Counted from the first letter of the stretch, positions 21,514 through 33,368 are shown. The stretch: 64,000 nucleotides of DNA from Neodiprion pinetum (GCF_021155775.2 NC_060232.1:21893922-21957921), one strand, 5' to 3'. Numbers and translations are program-made. Notes: a model not told the origin generated them from the sequence alone.

Positions 21514-23086
21514 GTTGTGGCGCTAAAATCGAGCCTCCGCCCGAATGAGACACCCAGCGTGGTGGGGGAGAGCATTACTGCCGTCACCCCCGACGTTCTT
21601 GCTTCCCGCGAAGATGGTGGGTTGTTCACCCTACTGGCAGCCCTCCCGCCCTGCCGGAGCTTGGCTTTTTGCAGCTCCTCTTTGAAGGTACTGCAGCGGC
21701 CGCTCCCGGAGAAGTGATCGGCTCTCAATCCACGGTTACTGCAGATAAGACACCTCGGGCTGGTTCCCTGGCACTCCCTCTCCTTGTGCCCCTCCGCTCC
21801 ACATTCCTACAGGCATTGGAGTTATCAGTGCCGAGGCATTGTGCAGCGTGGTGCCCGTACCCCTGGCACCGGTGGCACCTGTCTACCGAGATCCTCTCAC
21901 GGATCCGGCAGACTGTCCACCCTGTCTTCATTTTCCCGAGGGCCAGCAGCTTCCGGGCAGTCCGCTCTGGTATCTTGCACAGCGCGGCCTGGGTGTCTCG
22001 GAAGCCTACCCTCATTCTAATTGGTGCCATCAGAGGAGCTTTCAGGGCGTTCGAGAAGGCCGCCCTTACTTCCTCCTCCGCGGTCACCTCGTCCAAGTCT
22101 CTGACCTCCACGGTCGTGGACGACTCCAGGGTCGAGCCCTTCGTCTGTTCCCCCAGCACGCCCCTGACCGCTTCGCTCAGAGCCTGGACGCCACTAGCTC
22201 CTTTTACCTCGAGGAGGACGTCTCCCCCCCTCGTCCTCCTTACTGTGGTGACGTTGGCCCCAGCCTTTTCTGGGTCCACTCCCACCTTGACCTTTTTAAG
22301 GATGTCGGCATAGTTGTTGCCGCTTGTCACCTTAATGAGGACGGCATCGGGGCGCACCGGCTTCCTCTTCGGCCCACCCTTCGACGGAGCTGCTGCTGTC
22401 GTCTCCTTCTGGGCTGGTGTAGGTACCGAGGTAGCGGGTTTGGCCGTCCCCTTAGGGCGGCCTCTCCTCACTACTTCGCTCCAGCCTTCTGTTCTGCCCT
22501 TTTCCTTCTCCTCGGGTCGCGGCCGCTTTTCTGCCGCACCCGCCGACGGGGAGATCTCCTCCCTCTTGGCTGTCGTTTCGGCTGCCTGCTGCTGTTGTGG
22601 TGCTTGTCGCGGTTCCCGCACTGTCTGGGTCGCCTTGTCCCCCGTCCCACGTGGAGCCTTGGCCGCCGCCAGCTCCTCCTCCATCTTCCTCCAAGCTCTT
22701 TCGACCTGACGGGCGTCTATGACCGCCTTCGCCGTGTCTTCCTTCAACGTCACGTTTGTGTTTTTGTGGACGAGGGCGAAGCCCTTTATGCCCTCGATGA
22801 GGGCAATCAGGGACTTCAGGCACTCCCTCCCACTTACCCCCGTGGTGCTTCTGGTAGCGCTGGGGCAACTCATTGTCCTTGCCCCCTCTTTAGCCATGGT
22901 CTTAGGGATCGCTCCCTTCGGTCTGGGCGCGTCTACCTTTGCCTGCTTCTTGGGCGCCTCCAGGTCGACGAGGACAAGCGGCGTCTGGACAGGCACCGGC
23001 TCCCTCATTTGGATCTCAACGCTGATGTTCCGCTTGGGCGGTGGTGGTGACCTTCGGAGGCTGGTCCTTCTCGCGAAGGGGTCCAC
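21501..23086 (-). pseudogene. TelR-1 ORF1, gag-like protein with CCHC region, frameshifted
   Basis: ORF1 proteins of R1-clade elements bind element RNA and target it to the insertion site. The frame starts MDPFARRTSLRR. It has a basic linker (KRPRPEEKEKG, then SEVVRRGRPKG), the conserved core (RTRGGDVLLEVKG, then VEVRDLDEVTAEEEV) and one knuckle CHRCQGYGHHAAQC. The second knuckle is destroyed by a frameshift near 21810 (NACRNVERRG instead of NACRRCGETGH). The original frame resumes to the stop at 21501 (SARADHFSGSG-like tail). Confidence 0.82.
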
Positions 23087-23835
23087 CTCAAAAATACCTC
23101 GTATTCCATATCATTATCATTATTTTGGTTTTTGTTTTGAGAAGTCATATTAATTGTTTTAGTCTAACGACGGTTCGGCCATCATGGCAGCTGCACCGCA
23201 GTACAGCATCTATCCCCGCCGGAAAGAACCCTAATCCCGTACTCGCACAGAAGCTGCTTTCAGCATGTAGGGTGGTCAGCCCTATCCGTGCGATCCCCCC
23301 CGTCCCCCTTACCTCTTCAGGGTCTTCCGTCCGGGGGATTCCCCTGTCAATCCGAGCCAGGGTAGGCCCCCATTCGGGTAAGACCTTGCCGGAAATACCC
23401 TACCGGCTTCGGGTATGAGGAAATACTAATCAGGTAATCCTTCATACATCCGCCTGAGGTCCAAGATTCAACCCTCCGCTTGGCTCCAGACAGCTGCAAA
23501 TAGCGGTTTTCCCACTTCAAACCTGCGGATTCCTAGAAACCCACAGGAAAGGTACAGACATTTTTTGCAGCCCCGGTCGGCCGGATTACTGGTCCGACCT
23601 TGGCTCGTCTCGGTGGAATATCCTCAGAGACCCCGACCACATCCCATTCATTCACTTTCCATCCATCACCATTCCCTCACCCAGCCCCGGGAGGCTAGGC
23701 CGGTTGTACTTAGTAGGCGCTCGTCTAGGATCGCCTCCACCCTGAGATTTTGAGGTCCCATGGCGTCGGATCCACTAGATTCATTGCGGCCGACAAGCCC
23801 CTACACCACGCCAAAGTAACAACCGACGTAGGGGA
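23087..23835 (-). other. TelR-1 5' UTR
   Basis: This untranslated leader is closely similar to 55355-55990 of TelR-3. Shared blocks include CTAACGACGGTTCGGCCATC, CCGCCGGAAAGAACCCTAA and CCCCTACGTCGG at the 5' end. The conservation marks the 5' terminus of this family at the telomeric repeat. A short upstream promoter is expected here by analogy with other R1-clade elements but is not visible as a motif. Confidence 0.75.
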
Positions 23836-23873
23836 ACTTAACCTAACCTAACCTAACCTTACCTAACCTAACC
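23836..23873 (-). repeat. Telomeric (TTAGG)n tract between two retrotransposons
   Basis: The minus strand reads about seven units of TTAGG, one changed (TAAGG). The tract sits exactly between the poly(A) of TelR-2 (23874-23881 as poly-T on plus) and the 5' end of TelR-1. It is the insect telomere repeat and the known target of TRAS and SART elements. Confidence 0.92.
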
Positions 23874-23881
23874 TTTTTTTT

Positions 23882-25270
23882 CGCCGAAGATCCACTGCCG
23901 AGTTGGAGTTCCTCAGGTCAGGGGCAAGGAACCGCCTTTCGGCATTATATCTTGCACCCGATCCAGCGGACTCGATGGGGCACCGTAGCGTGCCCCCCTC
24001 AGGGGGCCAGCCCGGGCACCTTCACCTCGCCCGTCAGGGTAGCCACCAGGGGACAAAGTTAGGTTCAGTTAGGCCCGTCTACTTTTCTCAACCGGGCTTC
24101 GGACCGGCTATGGCAGTCACCCCTGGTCGGGAGCCCCTCCCCGTGGAGACGCGGGGTAGCCCCCTTCCAAGGGATGTTAGGCACTCTCGGTTTCGAACAC
24201 CTTTCTGCTATATAAGCTAAGGTCCCTCTATTTTGAGCACCCTCTTTTCTATGTCTCTCTGTGATCTAAAAAAGAAGAAACCGTGTTACTTCCATGTATG
24301 AGTAGCTAGGAGCAAGTAAATACGTTAAAATGTAGAGGTGATGTCCAATAATTAGAATAAATAAATAGAATAAATAGAATAAATAAATGGAGTAAATAGA
24401 TAAATAAATAGTAAGTGTGTAAAATAGGTAAATACGTGTATTATAAATTAGTATAGAGTTTAAAATAGAAATAGAAGTAAGTTACGATAATAAAACATGT
24501 GTGACGGGTTTTGAGTCCGCACGAATAATATGGGTGGGGAAGACAATTAGAGACGGGGCGGATATGATCGGTAAAACTTAGTGTGTGTATTTTTTTTCTT
24601 TCGCACCAGGGCTCGACTTAAATTAAGAGTTACAAAAGGGTTGTAGACGTAAGCGGTGGCTGAACACGCCTCAGCCCTTAGCGTTGCTTAATACTACCTT
24701 ACAGATACGCGCGCAGGGGGGGGGAAGGAGAGTGGGAGGTGACGGGGAATGTGGGGTCGGAAGGGTTGATATGGCGAGGGGAGGGTGGTGTAGAGTGACG
24801 GGGAGTGTGTGGTAGACAGGGTTGGTATTGCGAGGGGAGGAGCAGATCGGCGATAGAAGGCAGGCTAACCTGGTTACGTCGACGTGTGTGTGTGGAGGTC
24901 TTGAGGTGCGGTGGAGGGTAGCTGGGTGTTCGGTGTGTGTGTGTGTGTGTCGGTGACTTTCTCTCTTTCTTTCTCTCTCTCTCTCTCTCGCTTTCGCTCT
25001 TGGGTTACGCCGGTGTGGCTGCTGCTACGGCCGTGCTCGTACTGACTCTCGCGCTCGGCTCTGCCGAGCGTCGGGGCTTCGGTGATGTTCGGGTCTTTCC
25101 CGACGGGACAGGGCTCACCCGTTCGGCTCTTCCCCGCGGGTTTGGGGTTTGTTGTGACTTGCACTCTAGGTGCAACGTCACACATGTTACTAGACTCGGT
25201 GTAAATATGAATAAATAAATTATGAGTTATTTATTATTTAGTTGCGTGTATGTTTACTAGTTTGGGAGAT
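23882..25270 (-). other. TelR-2 3' untranslated region (interrupted)
   Basis: The part next to the tail (23882-24230) is GC-rich; the remainder is AT-rich. An AAATA/GAATA microsatellite lies at about 24355-24420. The solo LTR 24500-25182 sits inside. The composition change near 24235 leaves open that the GC-rich part is a separate 3'-end fragment of another telomeric element. Confidence 0.55.
24500..25182 (-). mobile_element. Solo LTR of the Gypsy-3 family
   Basis: The 683-bp unit starts TGTGACGGG and ends AACGTCACA on plus and is flanked by a perfect 4-bp duplication CATG (24496-24499 and 25183-25186). It is recognisably the same family as the 714-bp Gypsy-3 LTRs but diverged and shorter. 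Shared blocks are GGGTTTTGAGTCCGCAC, CGCCTCAGCCCTTAGCG, a (TC)n run and TGACTTGCACTCTAGGTGCA. It lies in the 3' UTR of TelR-2. Orientation is taken from Gypsy-3. Confidence 0.93.
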
Positions 25271-27863
25271 TCAGTACCCCATTTCCCTAACATACTTCTC
25301 TTTCGAGATGATCTCGTGGATCACCGCGCTTATCTCTTCCCATCTTGCTCTGCTCTTTAGCATTTCGGGGATCAGGTTGTCCGGGTTCATCTGCACTCCT
25401 GAGTTTCCCTGCCATCTGTGGTCCCTGGAGGGGGCCTACTTTGGGCACCAGAAGATGGTGTGTTCCACGTCGTTGTTATCTGCAGTGCAGACAGAGCATT
25501 TTGCCTCCTGGCGGCGATGGAAGCGATGTAAATAGCTGTTGAAGACCCCATGCTCAGTTAGGGCCTGAGTTAGATGGTAGCTGCCTTCCCCATGTTTCCT
25601 CGTTAGCCAGGGCTCTATGTCCTCTATTATGCGCCTGGTCCATTGGCCAGTGGTCGTGTCACTTTTTCACTCCTCCTTCCACTGTTCCAGTGCCCACTTC
25701 ACGCGTGCTTTCCTTCTCGTTTGTGGATGGCTTTCTGCTCCGCCCTTGTTAGGTTTTTACCGGTGTCCAGTGCCGAAATCCTTTCCTCTTGTTCCCATTG
25801 TTTGTATTTTTGCTGGGCAGTCAGCTCTAGAGGTTGAATGCCCGCAACGACCTTCAGTGCTGCATTTGATACGGTCCTGTACGCCGAGGTCACTCTCTTT
25901 GCGCCTGCCCTATGGATCTCTTTAAGTTTTTTCGCTCTAGTCTCTATACTCCTAGTTTGCCTAGGGCCTCCTATGTTGGGCATGATTCTCCCTATCTCAT
26001 TCATCATACCAATAGCTTTTTTTGTAGTCTTATCGAAGTGTGTTGCGAAGCTCAGTTTTTGATCTAGGTATATTCTTAGGTACCGGAGTACCTTCCCAAT
26101 AGGTATATTAAGGCCTCTGATTCGCACACTTTCCGGTGTTTGTATTCTACATCTTGTGAAGAAGACAATTTCTGTTTTTCGCACTGCTATTTCGAGTCCG
26201 AGTGCCTCTATCTGCTCAATTACCTCTTCCGCTGCCCTTGCTGATTTCCCTTCCACCAGGATGAGCGTGTCGTCTGCATAGCATGTCAGCGACATGTCCG
26301 GCGTCCTATATGTTTTCATTGGCACTTCGTTGTATGCAAGGTTCCATAATGTTGGTCCCAGGATGGATCCCTCTGGGACTCCCCTGGTTAACATAGCAGT
26401 TCTATCCCCCCCCCCCCCCCGGCGTTGACGTTGACCAGTCTGTCGCGGAGGTACGAGCGTATAAGCCTCATTATATGTTCCGGGAGGTCTGCCTGTCTGG
26501 CTGTTCTTACTATTTCTGGCCAGGGGACTGTGCCGAAGGCATTCTTGATATCTATACATATTCCTGCCACCCATCTCTTGCGCCCAAGTCCCTGCCTTAT
26601 CCTATCAACAACTTGTTGGATGGCATTTATTGTAGAGAGGCCTTCCCTGAAACCGTATTGGTGCCTATTTATGTACTGTCTGGACTTTAGGTGGTTTTTT
26701 ATCCTAGTGTCGATGATCCTACCCAACGTTTTCCCCAATACATTGATCAGGCTTATCGGGCGATATTTCATAGGCTGACCCGCCGCCGGAGCAGTGTTCC
26801 CCTTGGGTATGAGGACCAGGTCGGAGGTCTTCCAGACGTTCGGGACGCAACCGAGGTCAAAGCATCTTATCAATATATCCCGAAGTGGGAGGGGGTTATG
26901 CCTATATATTTGTTTTATGATCTCCGGGTAGATGCCGTCTGGACCGGGTGCTTTTCCCACCTTAATCCGTCTTACCGCTAGATCCACTTCTTCTTGTGTC
27001 ACTGCGATGTGCCCGTCTTCGGATTCGTGTGCCTGCATTAGCTCCCTGTCGTCCTCGGCGCTTAGCGTTGGGCCATCTGGAAAGAGTTCCGAGTATACCT
27101 TCATGGCCTCCTCGATGTTTGTAGGTGCCCCGTTTAGGTTGTTCAACTTTCTTCTTACTAGCTTGTATGGCTTGCCCCATACATCTTTATCAACGGTGGC
27201 CAGTAACTCTTCCCATGTTTTACCTTTACTTTGTTTGATTTGCTTGCGGAGGTGCCGCCTCTTCTCCCTCAGTTCGTCTTCCTTGTTTTCGAGGATAGAG
27301 TCCCAAGCCTTTCTCTTCCTTCGCTCCCGCTGCAGCTCCCTGCGCATGCGCATGCAGCCGATGTCTTCATTCCACCAATAGGCGGCTCTTCTTCTGCCTT
27401 TTTTCGGGATCTTTGGCATCACCGCGTCACATATGTCTTGTATGTTCTCTGTCAGGGCCTGAGCTTTTTCGTTCGGGCTTCCGTTACCCGGTCTGTCTAT
27501 TCCTTTTGATAGCTTTTCAAGTTTAGAACGGTTAAGTTTTCTTAAGCTCCACTTCGTCCTGGTATTAGTGTGCCGCTCTTTCTGTTTTGCTTCATCGGCA
27601 CCGCTCATAGTCCCTTCAATTGTGAAAGCGATGGCCCTGTGGTCACTCAGGGTCTCATCCTCAAGCACTCTTCAGCTGTGCATCCTAGCCGCTATTTCTG
27701 GTGATGCCAGCGTAATATCCAGTACTGCCATTGAGCCCCTGCGTTCGAAAGTTGGTAGTCCGTGTCTGTTAAGACATAGCATGTCGTAGCTGCTTATCAT
27801 TTCCTCAATCCTGCTTCCCCTCCGTTCCGTCCTGTCCATCCAGAGCCGCGACTTAGCGTTTAA
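25271..27863 (-). pseudogene. TelR-2 ORF2, second part: endonuclease end, RT, zinc finger
   Basis: Starting at the TTAA (27860-27863), the frame resumes with NAKSRLWMDR. It continues through the endonuclease end (VLEDETLSDHRAI), preceded by an internal stop near 27672. The RT follows: VGKAPGPDGIYPEI, YRPISLINVLGKTL, FREGLSTINAIQQ, and after a frameshift GVPEGSILGPTLWN and YADD (CYADDTLILVEG). The frameshift is at a run of 15 C (26406-26420). The C-terminal HHC-type finger (CSVC, then DVEHTIFWCP) is in yet another frame at about 25440-25510. Several breaks make it inactive as read. Confidence 0.82.
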
Positions 27864-28667
27864 GGGAGTTTATCTGATGATCGAATTAACAGATAGATTT
27901 CGATGAAAAAATTCGAGTCAACTTGAAAATATGTAAAAAGTCACCTGTTTAAATTTCAATCTCTCCGGATATCTTGTTCGCGAGCAATTAATAAATAAAA
28001 ATTGTCTAAATTAACATGGTCTCTTATGTATAGCCTTGTTTTTTTCGCCTATAAACGTGAAATTTACAATCATTGACAGACAGTTCCGAACCAAACTTTT
28101 GTAATAGATAAAAAAATATGTAAAGAACATTTAGACTGCTTTCTAAAATCCATTGGATACTTACGAACTTCAGAATAAATTAATTTGTCTCGCGAAGTGC
28201 TAATTTTCTGGAGGTTAACCTCCATTTTACTATGACCGCACATGAAGCCGGCAACGTTGCAACCGCGCGCTTTTTAAAATGACCACTGGGGTACTTTCCA
28301 AACGACGCAATATGCAGTACACTTGTGTCAAATCAATGAATCGCAAATAACACCATTGTTGTTAAAAAAAAAGGATATACAAAATGATAACACATATACA
28401 AATTAGATTGAAAACATATATTTTTGCAATTAAATTCTATCACAATATAATTTTCCATTTTAATAACAAAGCGTATAGAATCTTAAATCTAAAAAGTAGG
28501 AACTGAAATTTTGTTTCGGAATCTTTTTGGTTTTTCATCTTTGGAAAAAAATCATAATTGCGAAATTTTGTTTTCCAAAAAATCGCAGATTTTCTTGGAA
28601 ACGCTTCTGGATTTACTGACTTTAATATTGCCATTTTCATCCTCACCAAAAAGGTTCAACACGCCCA
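27864..28667. other. 3' non-coding part of the TTAA transposon
   Basis: This is AT-rich sequence between the gene stop and the left terminus. It contains the terminal inverted repeat at its outer end and no other gene. Confidence 0.6.
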
Positions 28668-29741
28668 TTAATTTATTTCTTGGTGCACTTGTAATATCAG
28701 ATCGTAACTTATTCCCGCAGCGACGATTTTTTTACGCGTTGCAAGTGATGTACAGGTTTTTAAACCATCAAAATTTTTTAAAGCTTTTGGCAACTCCTCG
28801 TCGAATTGTTGTTTTTTTATTGCGTCATCCCACGTTAGTGTATTTTCAAAGAATTTTTCATTAGAAATACCAAGTTTCATGATCACTTGCTCGAGCATCG
28901 CAACGTCATCGGTAGCGTTGTGAGCATTAGACGTTGATATTTCGAGATTTTCAGCGAGTTTTTCTAATTTATTCTCCCCTTTTCCGGTTAGCTTCGTGAT
29001 TTTTTTGATAATGGGCAACGAATCCGAGAAGCCAAATATCACTGCTGCAAAGTGTTGAATCAGCAAACTTCTTTTTATAGCCTCTATGAGCCTCGGACGA
29101 TCAAATGTGCAGTTATGTGCAACTAACACGCATTTCTTTTTTAATTCTACCAAGAAATTGTAAAATTTCAACAATGCATCTCGGAGACCAATCGATACAA
29201 CTTCTTTTCCATGATATTGCAGCTGCCCTGCGACTGTCCGTAATCCGGTTATATTGCTTGCTTTTTCATCAATTTTCTGGGTAGGCGTTACGTAAATTGA
29301 AAAATACGAACTTCCGTGTTTAGCAGCTATTTGCAAAATATCGGCTGTTTTAGAAAAACCACCAGTTTCTAAATCAAAAAACACCAATATACACGATGAA
29401 GAATCATTCTCAATTTCAATAATCGGAGGCATATCAGCGTTCAATAATCCCATGTCTGATTGGTATGTTTGAGATCCTTCCGAGCGTTCCTTCTTGTGTC
29501 GCAAATCCGTTTTTTTTGCTTTCAAAAATAAACGTCTTTTTTTGAACTCTTGGGAACATGATCTTAAATACCTTTTGCTCGCGTTCGAATCCACATTCAG
29601 ACCATACGTTTCCGTATATTTCGCGGGTGACAAAGATAATTTTTCCGCCATTTTATGTACATACTGTTCCCCGCTATTTTTTTTATTGATCGCGCATGCT
29701 AGCCGAGCATCACTGGAAGCTGTTGAACCATAGAAGCGCAT

Positions 29742-30571
29742 TGTTCAGTGCCTGAGCGTCGTTTTGTGCCCGTGTCATTGCGATCTCCGTGCGAGCCGCG
29801 CTCGAACGATTCGTCTCCGCAGGGATGCCAAATCTCGCGTAGATGAGGAGGCGAGCGCGCATCACGCATTTTTTAAAACAGTCGAGTCAAGTCGTCCGTC
29901 TAGTGACGATCGTGAGTGACGCCGTGCGTTCTCTCGTATCACGACCAAAAGACGAGAGGCCCAAATATACTCTCGTATACGTTCGCTCTACGGAGTAAGG
30001 TAGATGAGTACGGCCCGAGTGTCTCTCATTCTACGTAGATGAGTACGGCCCGAGTGTCTCTCATTCTACGTAGATGAGTACGGCCCGAGTGTCTCTCATT
30101 CTACACGGGACCGAGTGCCCATACACGCATACCAAGGGTCTTGCACCCTTTCATCATACAACGAGCCCGAGCGCTCTTGGTGTACTACCAACACCAATCA
30201 TACTCTCATACACGTTCGCTCCTCGGAGTAAGGCAAACGCAAATCATACGAAATTCGATCGAATCGAATAAAACAAAAATCGCAATACGAAACGCACTCG
30301 AGATCGCGGTGGCACGAGCCAAACGGGCTGTAATCGGCATATACACAATCGACACATACTTTTATACGTTTACAAATACACGTTCATACTTCGTGGGTTT
30401 TTATGCCGCAAGGCTTTTCCCACAAGAGCCAATAAACATTCATAATTCGATGGCTCAAACGCGAGAGTTTTTTATTCAAGAAAACTTCAACCTCTATCCT
30501 TCACCCTAATAAAAAGGGTTCAATTCAAAACTACGAGGCAACTTCGCCTATGAAGAAGCTTCGACTATACA
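29742..30571 (+). mobile_element. Solo LTR inside the transposase-exonuclease gene
   Basis: The 830-bp unit starts TGTTCAGTG and ends CTATACA, flanked by a perfect 5-bp duplication CGCAT (29737-29741 and 30572-30576). Removing it restores an uninterrupted reading frame between transposase and exonuclease. AATAAA at 30431-30436 fits a plus-strand LTR. No other copy is in the window, so the family is unassigned. It has no coding potential. Confidence 0.92.
30001..30105 (+). repeat. Three 35-bp tandem units in the solo LTR
   Basis: Three near-perfect copies of a 35-bp unit (TAGATGAGTACGGCCCGAGT, then GTCTCTCATTCTACG) lie in the likely U3 part of the LTR. A related phrase CGTTCGCTC(T/C)(A/T)CGGAGTAAGG flanks the block on both sides (about 29980 and 30213). 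Such arrays in LTRs often act as enhancer repeats; that role is inferred. Confidence 0.85.
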
Positions 30572-32956
30572 CGCATTTTTGGTGCTTTACTAGCAATCGT
30601 CGCATTTAGGCTTTCGTTGACGTTACTCGAAACTCCTGCTGCGAATCTGTCCGCTCTAGACGCTACAACGTCGAAAGTACAGTGCAACGCATCAAATAAT
30701 TGTTCGCTCACAAATCCGTTCCCTATCGCGGAATGTCTGTACGATTCCAGGTTGGCATGATAGCCGCACCATGTTCCGCAATTGTCATGGTTATTGAAAC
30801 AATGGGATGGAATGTTTCTTATTCCTTTGCCCATTTCGACAGGATCACCGATATTTTGAGCTACGCAATAATTAAAGCAGCGTTGGAGATATTTTATTGC
30901 ACCAGCAGTGAGCTCTTTGTGATTTTTTTTTATTTTGTAGAGTTCATTTACTACCCCTTTGCTTGTGTGGTTTTTATCAGAATGTTTGATAACTTCATGA
31001 TGACTAGCCGCTCGTACTGATCCTATCGCGCTACTATCGTTATCTCCGATCATGATGCCTAATTGAACGTGACACGTGTCGAAAATCGAATTTTGGGTTG
31101 CTAGATGCGCAGCAGCTGCGGACTCCATTGCCTTAGCAGAACCTTCAAAATTCAGTCTGCAGTCATGATCGCTAGAGTCGTATCCTCGATCACATTTTCG
31201 GCATTTTCTATTTTTAGAAATGTACGTAAGGACTTTCTTTGTAAAAAATCCGACGAGAGCCGCAGATCCCGTAAGACTGTCGTGGTTACGTCCAGTGCCT
31301 CTAGTTGTCCATCCCATATCGAACGAAGCCGCAATACGTACTATATTATCTGGTTGAATGTCCGTAAAGTTTCTTGGATTTTTTTCGCATGAAGTTGGAA
31401 ATAGGAAATTCGTAGTGAGATGGGACGGCCTGTACAAAAATCCTTTCAAATTTATTCATGAGTTTTATTTACATCAAAATATTAATTCATTCCATTTCCA
31501 TTATATTTTTTATTTCCATTTCAAATGATAATGATAGTTATTATCATTTAATTACAGAAATTTATATTTTAATTTAATGTTTATTTCAATTATTCAGTTT
31601 GATAATAATAAAATAATTAAATTTATGAATGTAGAAGAATTCCGAATTTAAAAAGTCTAAGAAATTTAATTTCCACAAAAAAGAAATTTTTGAGAAATTA
31701 TGAAAATGATTACAAAATGTTTATAATTACAATTTTTCGTGGTATATACCTAATAACTATTATTACATTGACATAAACAATGTCAAATGTACAATTTTGT
31801 CTTTCTATAAATATTGATTCAAGAATTCTAACGACGTAGTTTATCATACGAAGTTAATGCACGCATGAAACTTGACTGTTCATTTTCTAATCGAACCCGA
31901 CACTAAATTCAAACTTGTCGAGTGCTTCCACAAAATTCCCCATAATGCTCTATTTCATACAAATTTTCAGACTTTACAAAATCTTTTATCCTGACATTTT
32001 CTCAAATATTTTTGATAGCTTGGCAAACCCGAAGCACACTGACATTGGAAACTTACAAAAGATTTTTTAATTTGTCGACATTCTGAATGGTCAGTTCTCG
32101 CTCCATGAGAGTTGCTGCGATGCAGCCTTCTCGAGCCATTTCTTCTGCCGCAGTGCCTACTTCTATTTCATGCGTCTTATAACAATTCACATGAAGTGGA
32201 GGAATATTCAATGAAGCCAGTATTTTGTTGATATGCGTGTTGCCCATACCACCATTCAGAGCTCCTAGAATAAATAATTGAATTTTCTTACTGACGACGA
32301 TTGATATCGTAATATGTGTTACTTTTTTTGAAGACCATATATCATCTTACCCATTGCTGCTCTGGTATTGACATCGTAATGTTTACTCGTTTTAGCTCGT
32401 GTACTCTGTTTTTCAACTTCGTGTGTTTTATCAGTGGCAAATCTGATTTTTCCTTGGCAATTTTCACATTGAACCGTGAATATCGACGCTAATCCGATTC
32501 GCGTTTCATCGACTATGTTGCTCAGAGGTACCACTGCATCACATTTGTGACATTTGCAGAAAAGATGTTTAGACACAGTTTTCAAGTGCATAATACGTCG
32601 GCCTTCGAGGTTATTCGATTCAGTTGCGCTTTCTTTGAGGTTAACTTTTTTTTTTCTGCATCCGGAAACGCTCCTCAAATTTTTTCCCACTTTCACAAGT
32701 CGCAATCGTGAATTATACACTTTTTCAGTAACCCGTTTTCCTTTCCAGAAAAACGCTTTCTTCTTCGAATTTTTTTCCATTGTTTAAGAGATTAACGTGC
32801 AAAGCATAGAAGCAAGAGAAAAATACTAACATATGGCTGCGGCTGCGGTACGCCGTCGGGCGTCGCGCCTGGTTGCAGCGTTGCCAAACTTATCGAAGGG
32901 ACTATGCTAGTCGTAATAATTTTTCTTTTGACTAACTCGGTAGCAGATGAACTTCC

Positions 32957-33368
32957 TTAAGTCCCCCGCTAGTATGATTCCTGTAATCTTATTCTTATTT
33001 AATGCCGGCTTCCGCGCGGTCTCGAGCATCTTCTCCAGGTCGGAGACCTGTTTATTGAAATCTTGCCACTTATCGTTAGGCGGGAGGTGGCAGCTGATGA
33101 CTGTGATGTTCTCGACTTCCACGGCTACGAAGGTCTTGCCCGTGGCTAGCTTCCGCACTTTCAAGTCTCTCCGTGTTGTCACAACGCTGGCCTTACCGTC
33201 ATTGCTGGAATACCAATTCCCAAAACCACGCCCTGACCTGGATGGCTCACTAGCGATGACCACGTCTACTTTCATCTTCCCCACCATCTGTGTGAGTAGA
33301 TCCGAGGCTATTCTCAAGTTGTTTAGGTTAAGTTGGATGAAGTTGATGTTATTGCAGTTCATCTTCAT
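32957..33368 (-). pseudogene. TelR-2 ORF2, first part: endonuclease N-terminus
   Basis: The APE-type endonuclease begins near MNCNNINFIQLNLNNLR, with VVIASEPSRSG (metal-binding Glu), WYSSNDGKASVV and ITGIILAGDL. It is then cut at TTAA by the DNA transposon. The reading frame resumes at 27863. The ORF2 start (ATG at 33368 or 33362) overlaps the ORF1 stop (33349-33351) by 14-20 nt. Confidence 0.82.

Larger units (their letters stand above)
21083..23837 (-). mobile_element. TelR-1, 3'-truncated telomere-type R1-clade retrotransposon
   Basis: The minus-strand element has a 5' UTR (about 23087-23835), gag-like ORF1 and the first part of ORF2. Its 5' end abuts a (TTAGG)n tract at 23836-23873. Its 5' UTR and proteins closely match those of TelR-3, so they are one family. 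Homology ends abruptly inside the endonuclease at GDFNAK (21083). Loss of the 3' side is unusual for a LINE and points to a later deletion or rearrangement. Confidence 0.87.
28668..32780 (-). pseudogene. Transposase fused to DEDDh exonuclease, split by a solo LTR
   Basis: I model four coding segments: 32780-32351, 32264-32057, 31429-30572 and, after the LTR, 29736-28668. The first two junctions are introns with GT...AG ends (GGTAAG / CTAG, TTGTAAGT / ACAG). Omitting the LTR and one CGCAT gives 2,565 nt, exactly 855 codons. Segment 1 has a Cys cluster (FCKCHKC, then VQCENC). Segment 3 has the Mutator-like DDE domain (ASFDMGWTTRGTGRNHDSLTG, CRKCDRGYDSSDHDC, GIMIGDNDSS, NVNESLNATIASKAPK). The last segment is a DEDDh 3'-5' exonuclease: VFFDLETGG (Asp/Glu), AHNCTFDRPRL (Asp), AHNATDDVAML (His, Asp), all intact. 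No stop was seen outside the LTR. Confidence 0.8.
27864..32956 (-). mobile_element. TTAA-flanked DNA transposon (Kolobok-like) with transposase-exonuclease gene
   Basis: The 5,093-bp element lies between two TTAA copies (27860-27863 and 32957-32960) that split the codons of GDLNAK in TelR-2 ORF2. The ends are imperfect terminal inverted repeats: GGGAGTTTATCTGAT at the left, GGAAGTTCATCTGCT read inward from the right. TTAA duplications are known for piggyBac and Kolobok. The transposase is of the Mutator-like type, not piggyBac, so Kolobok is the better fit. A solo LTR (29742-30571) has since inserted into the gene. Confidence 0.85.

Noticed and set aside
21839..23050. 403-codon plus-strand frame opposite TelR-1 ORF1
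   Set aside because: It is the antisense of a GC-rich gag-like gene whose own frame has recognisable CCHC motifs.
30565..31449. Transposase as a separate gene ending at 30565
   Set aside because: The stop at 30565 lies in the inserted solo LTR; the frame continues at 29736 once the LTR is left out.
27864..32956. piggyBac identity for the TTAA element
   Set aside because: TTAA fits piggyBac, but the protein has Mutator-like transposase phrases and no piggyBac core. The termini also do not start with the CCY typical of piggyBac.
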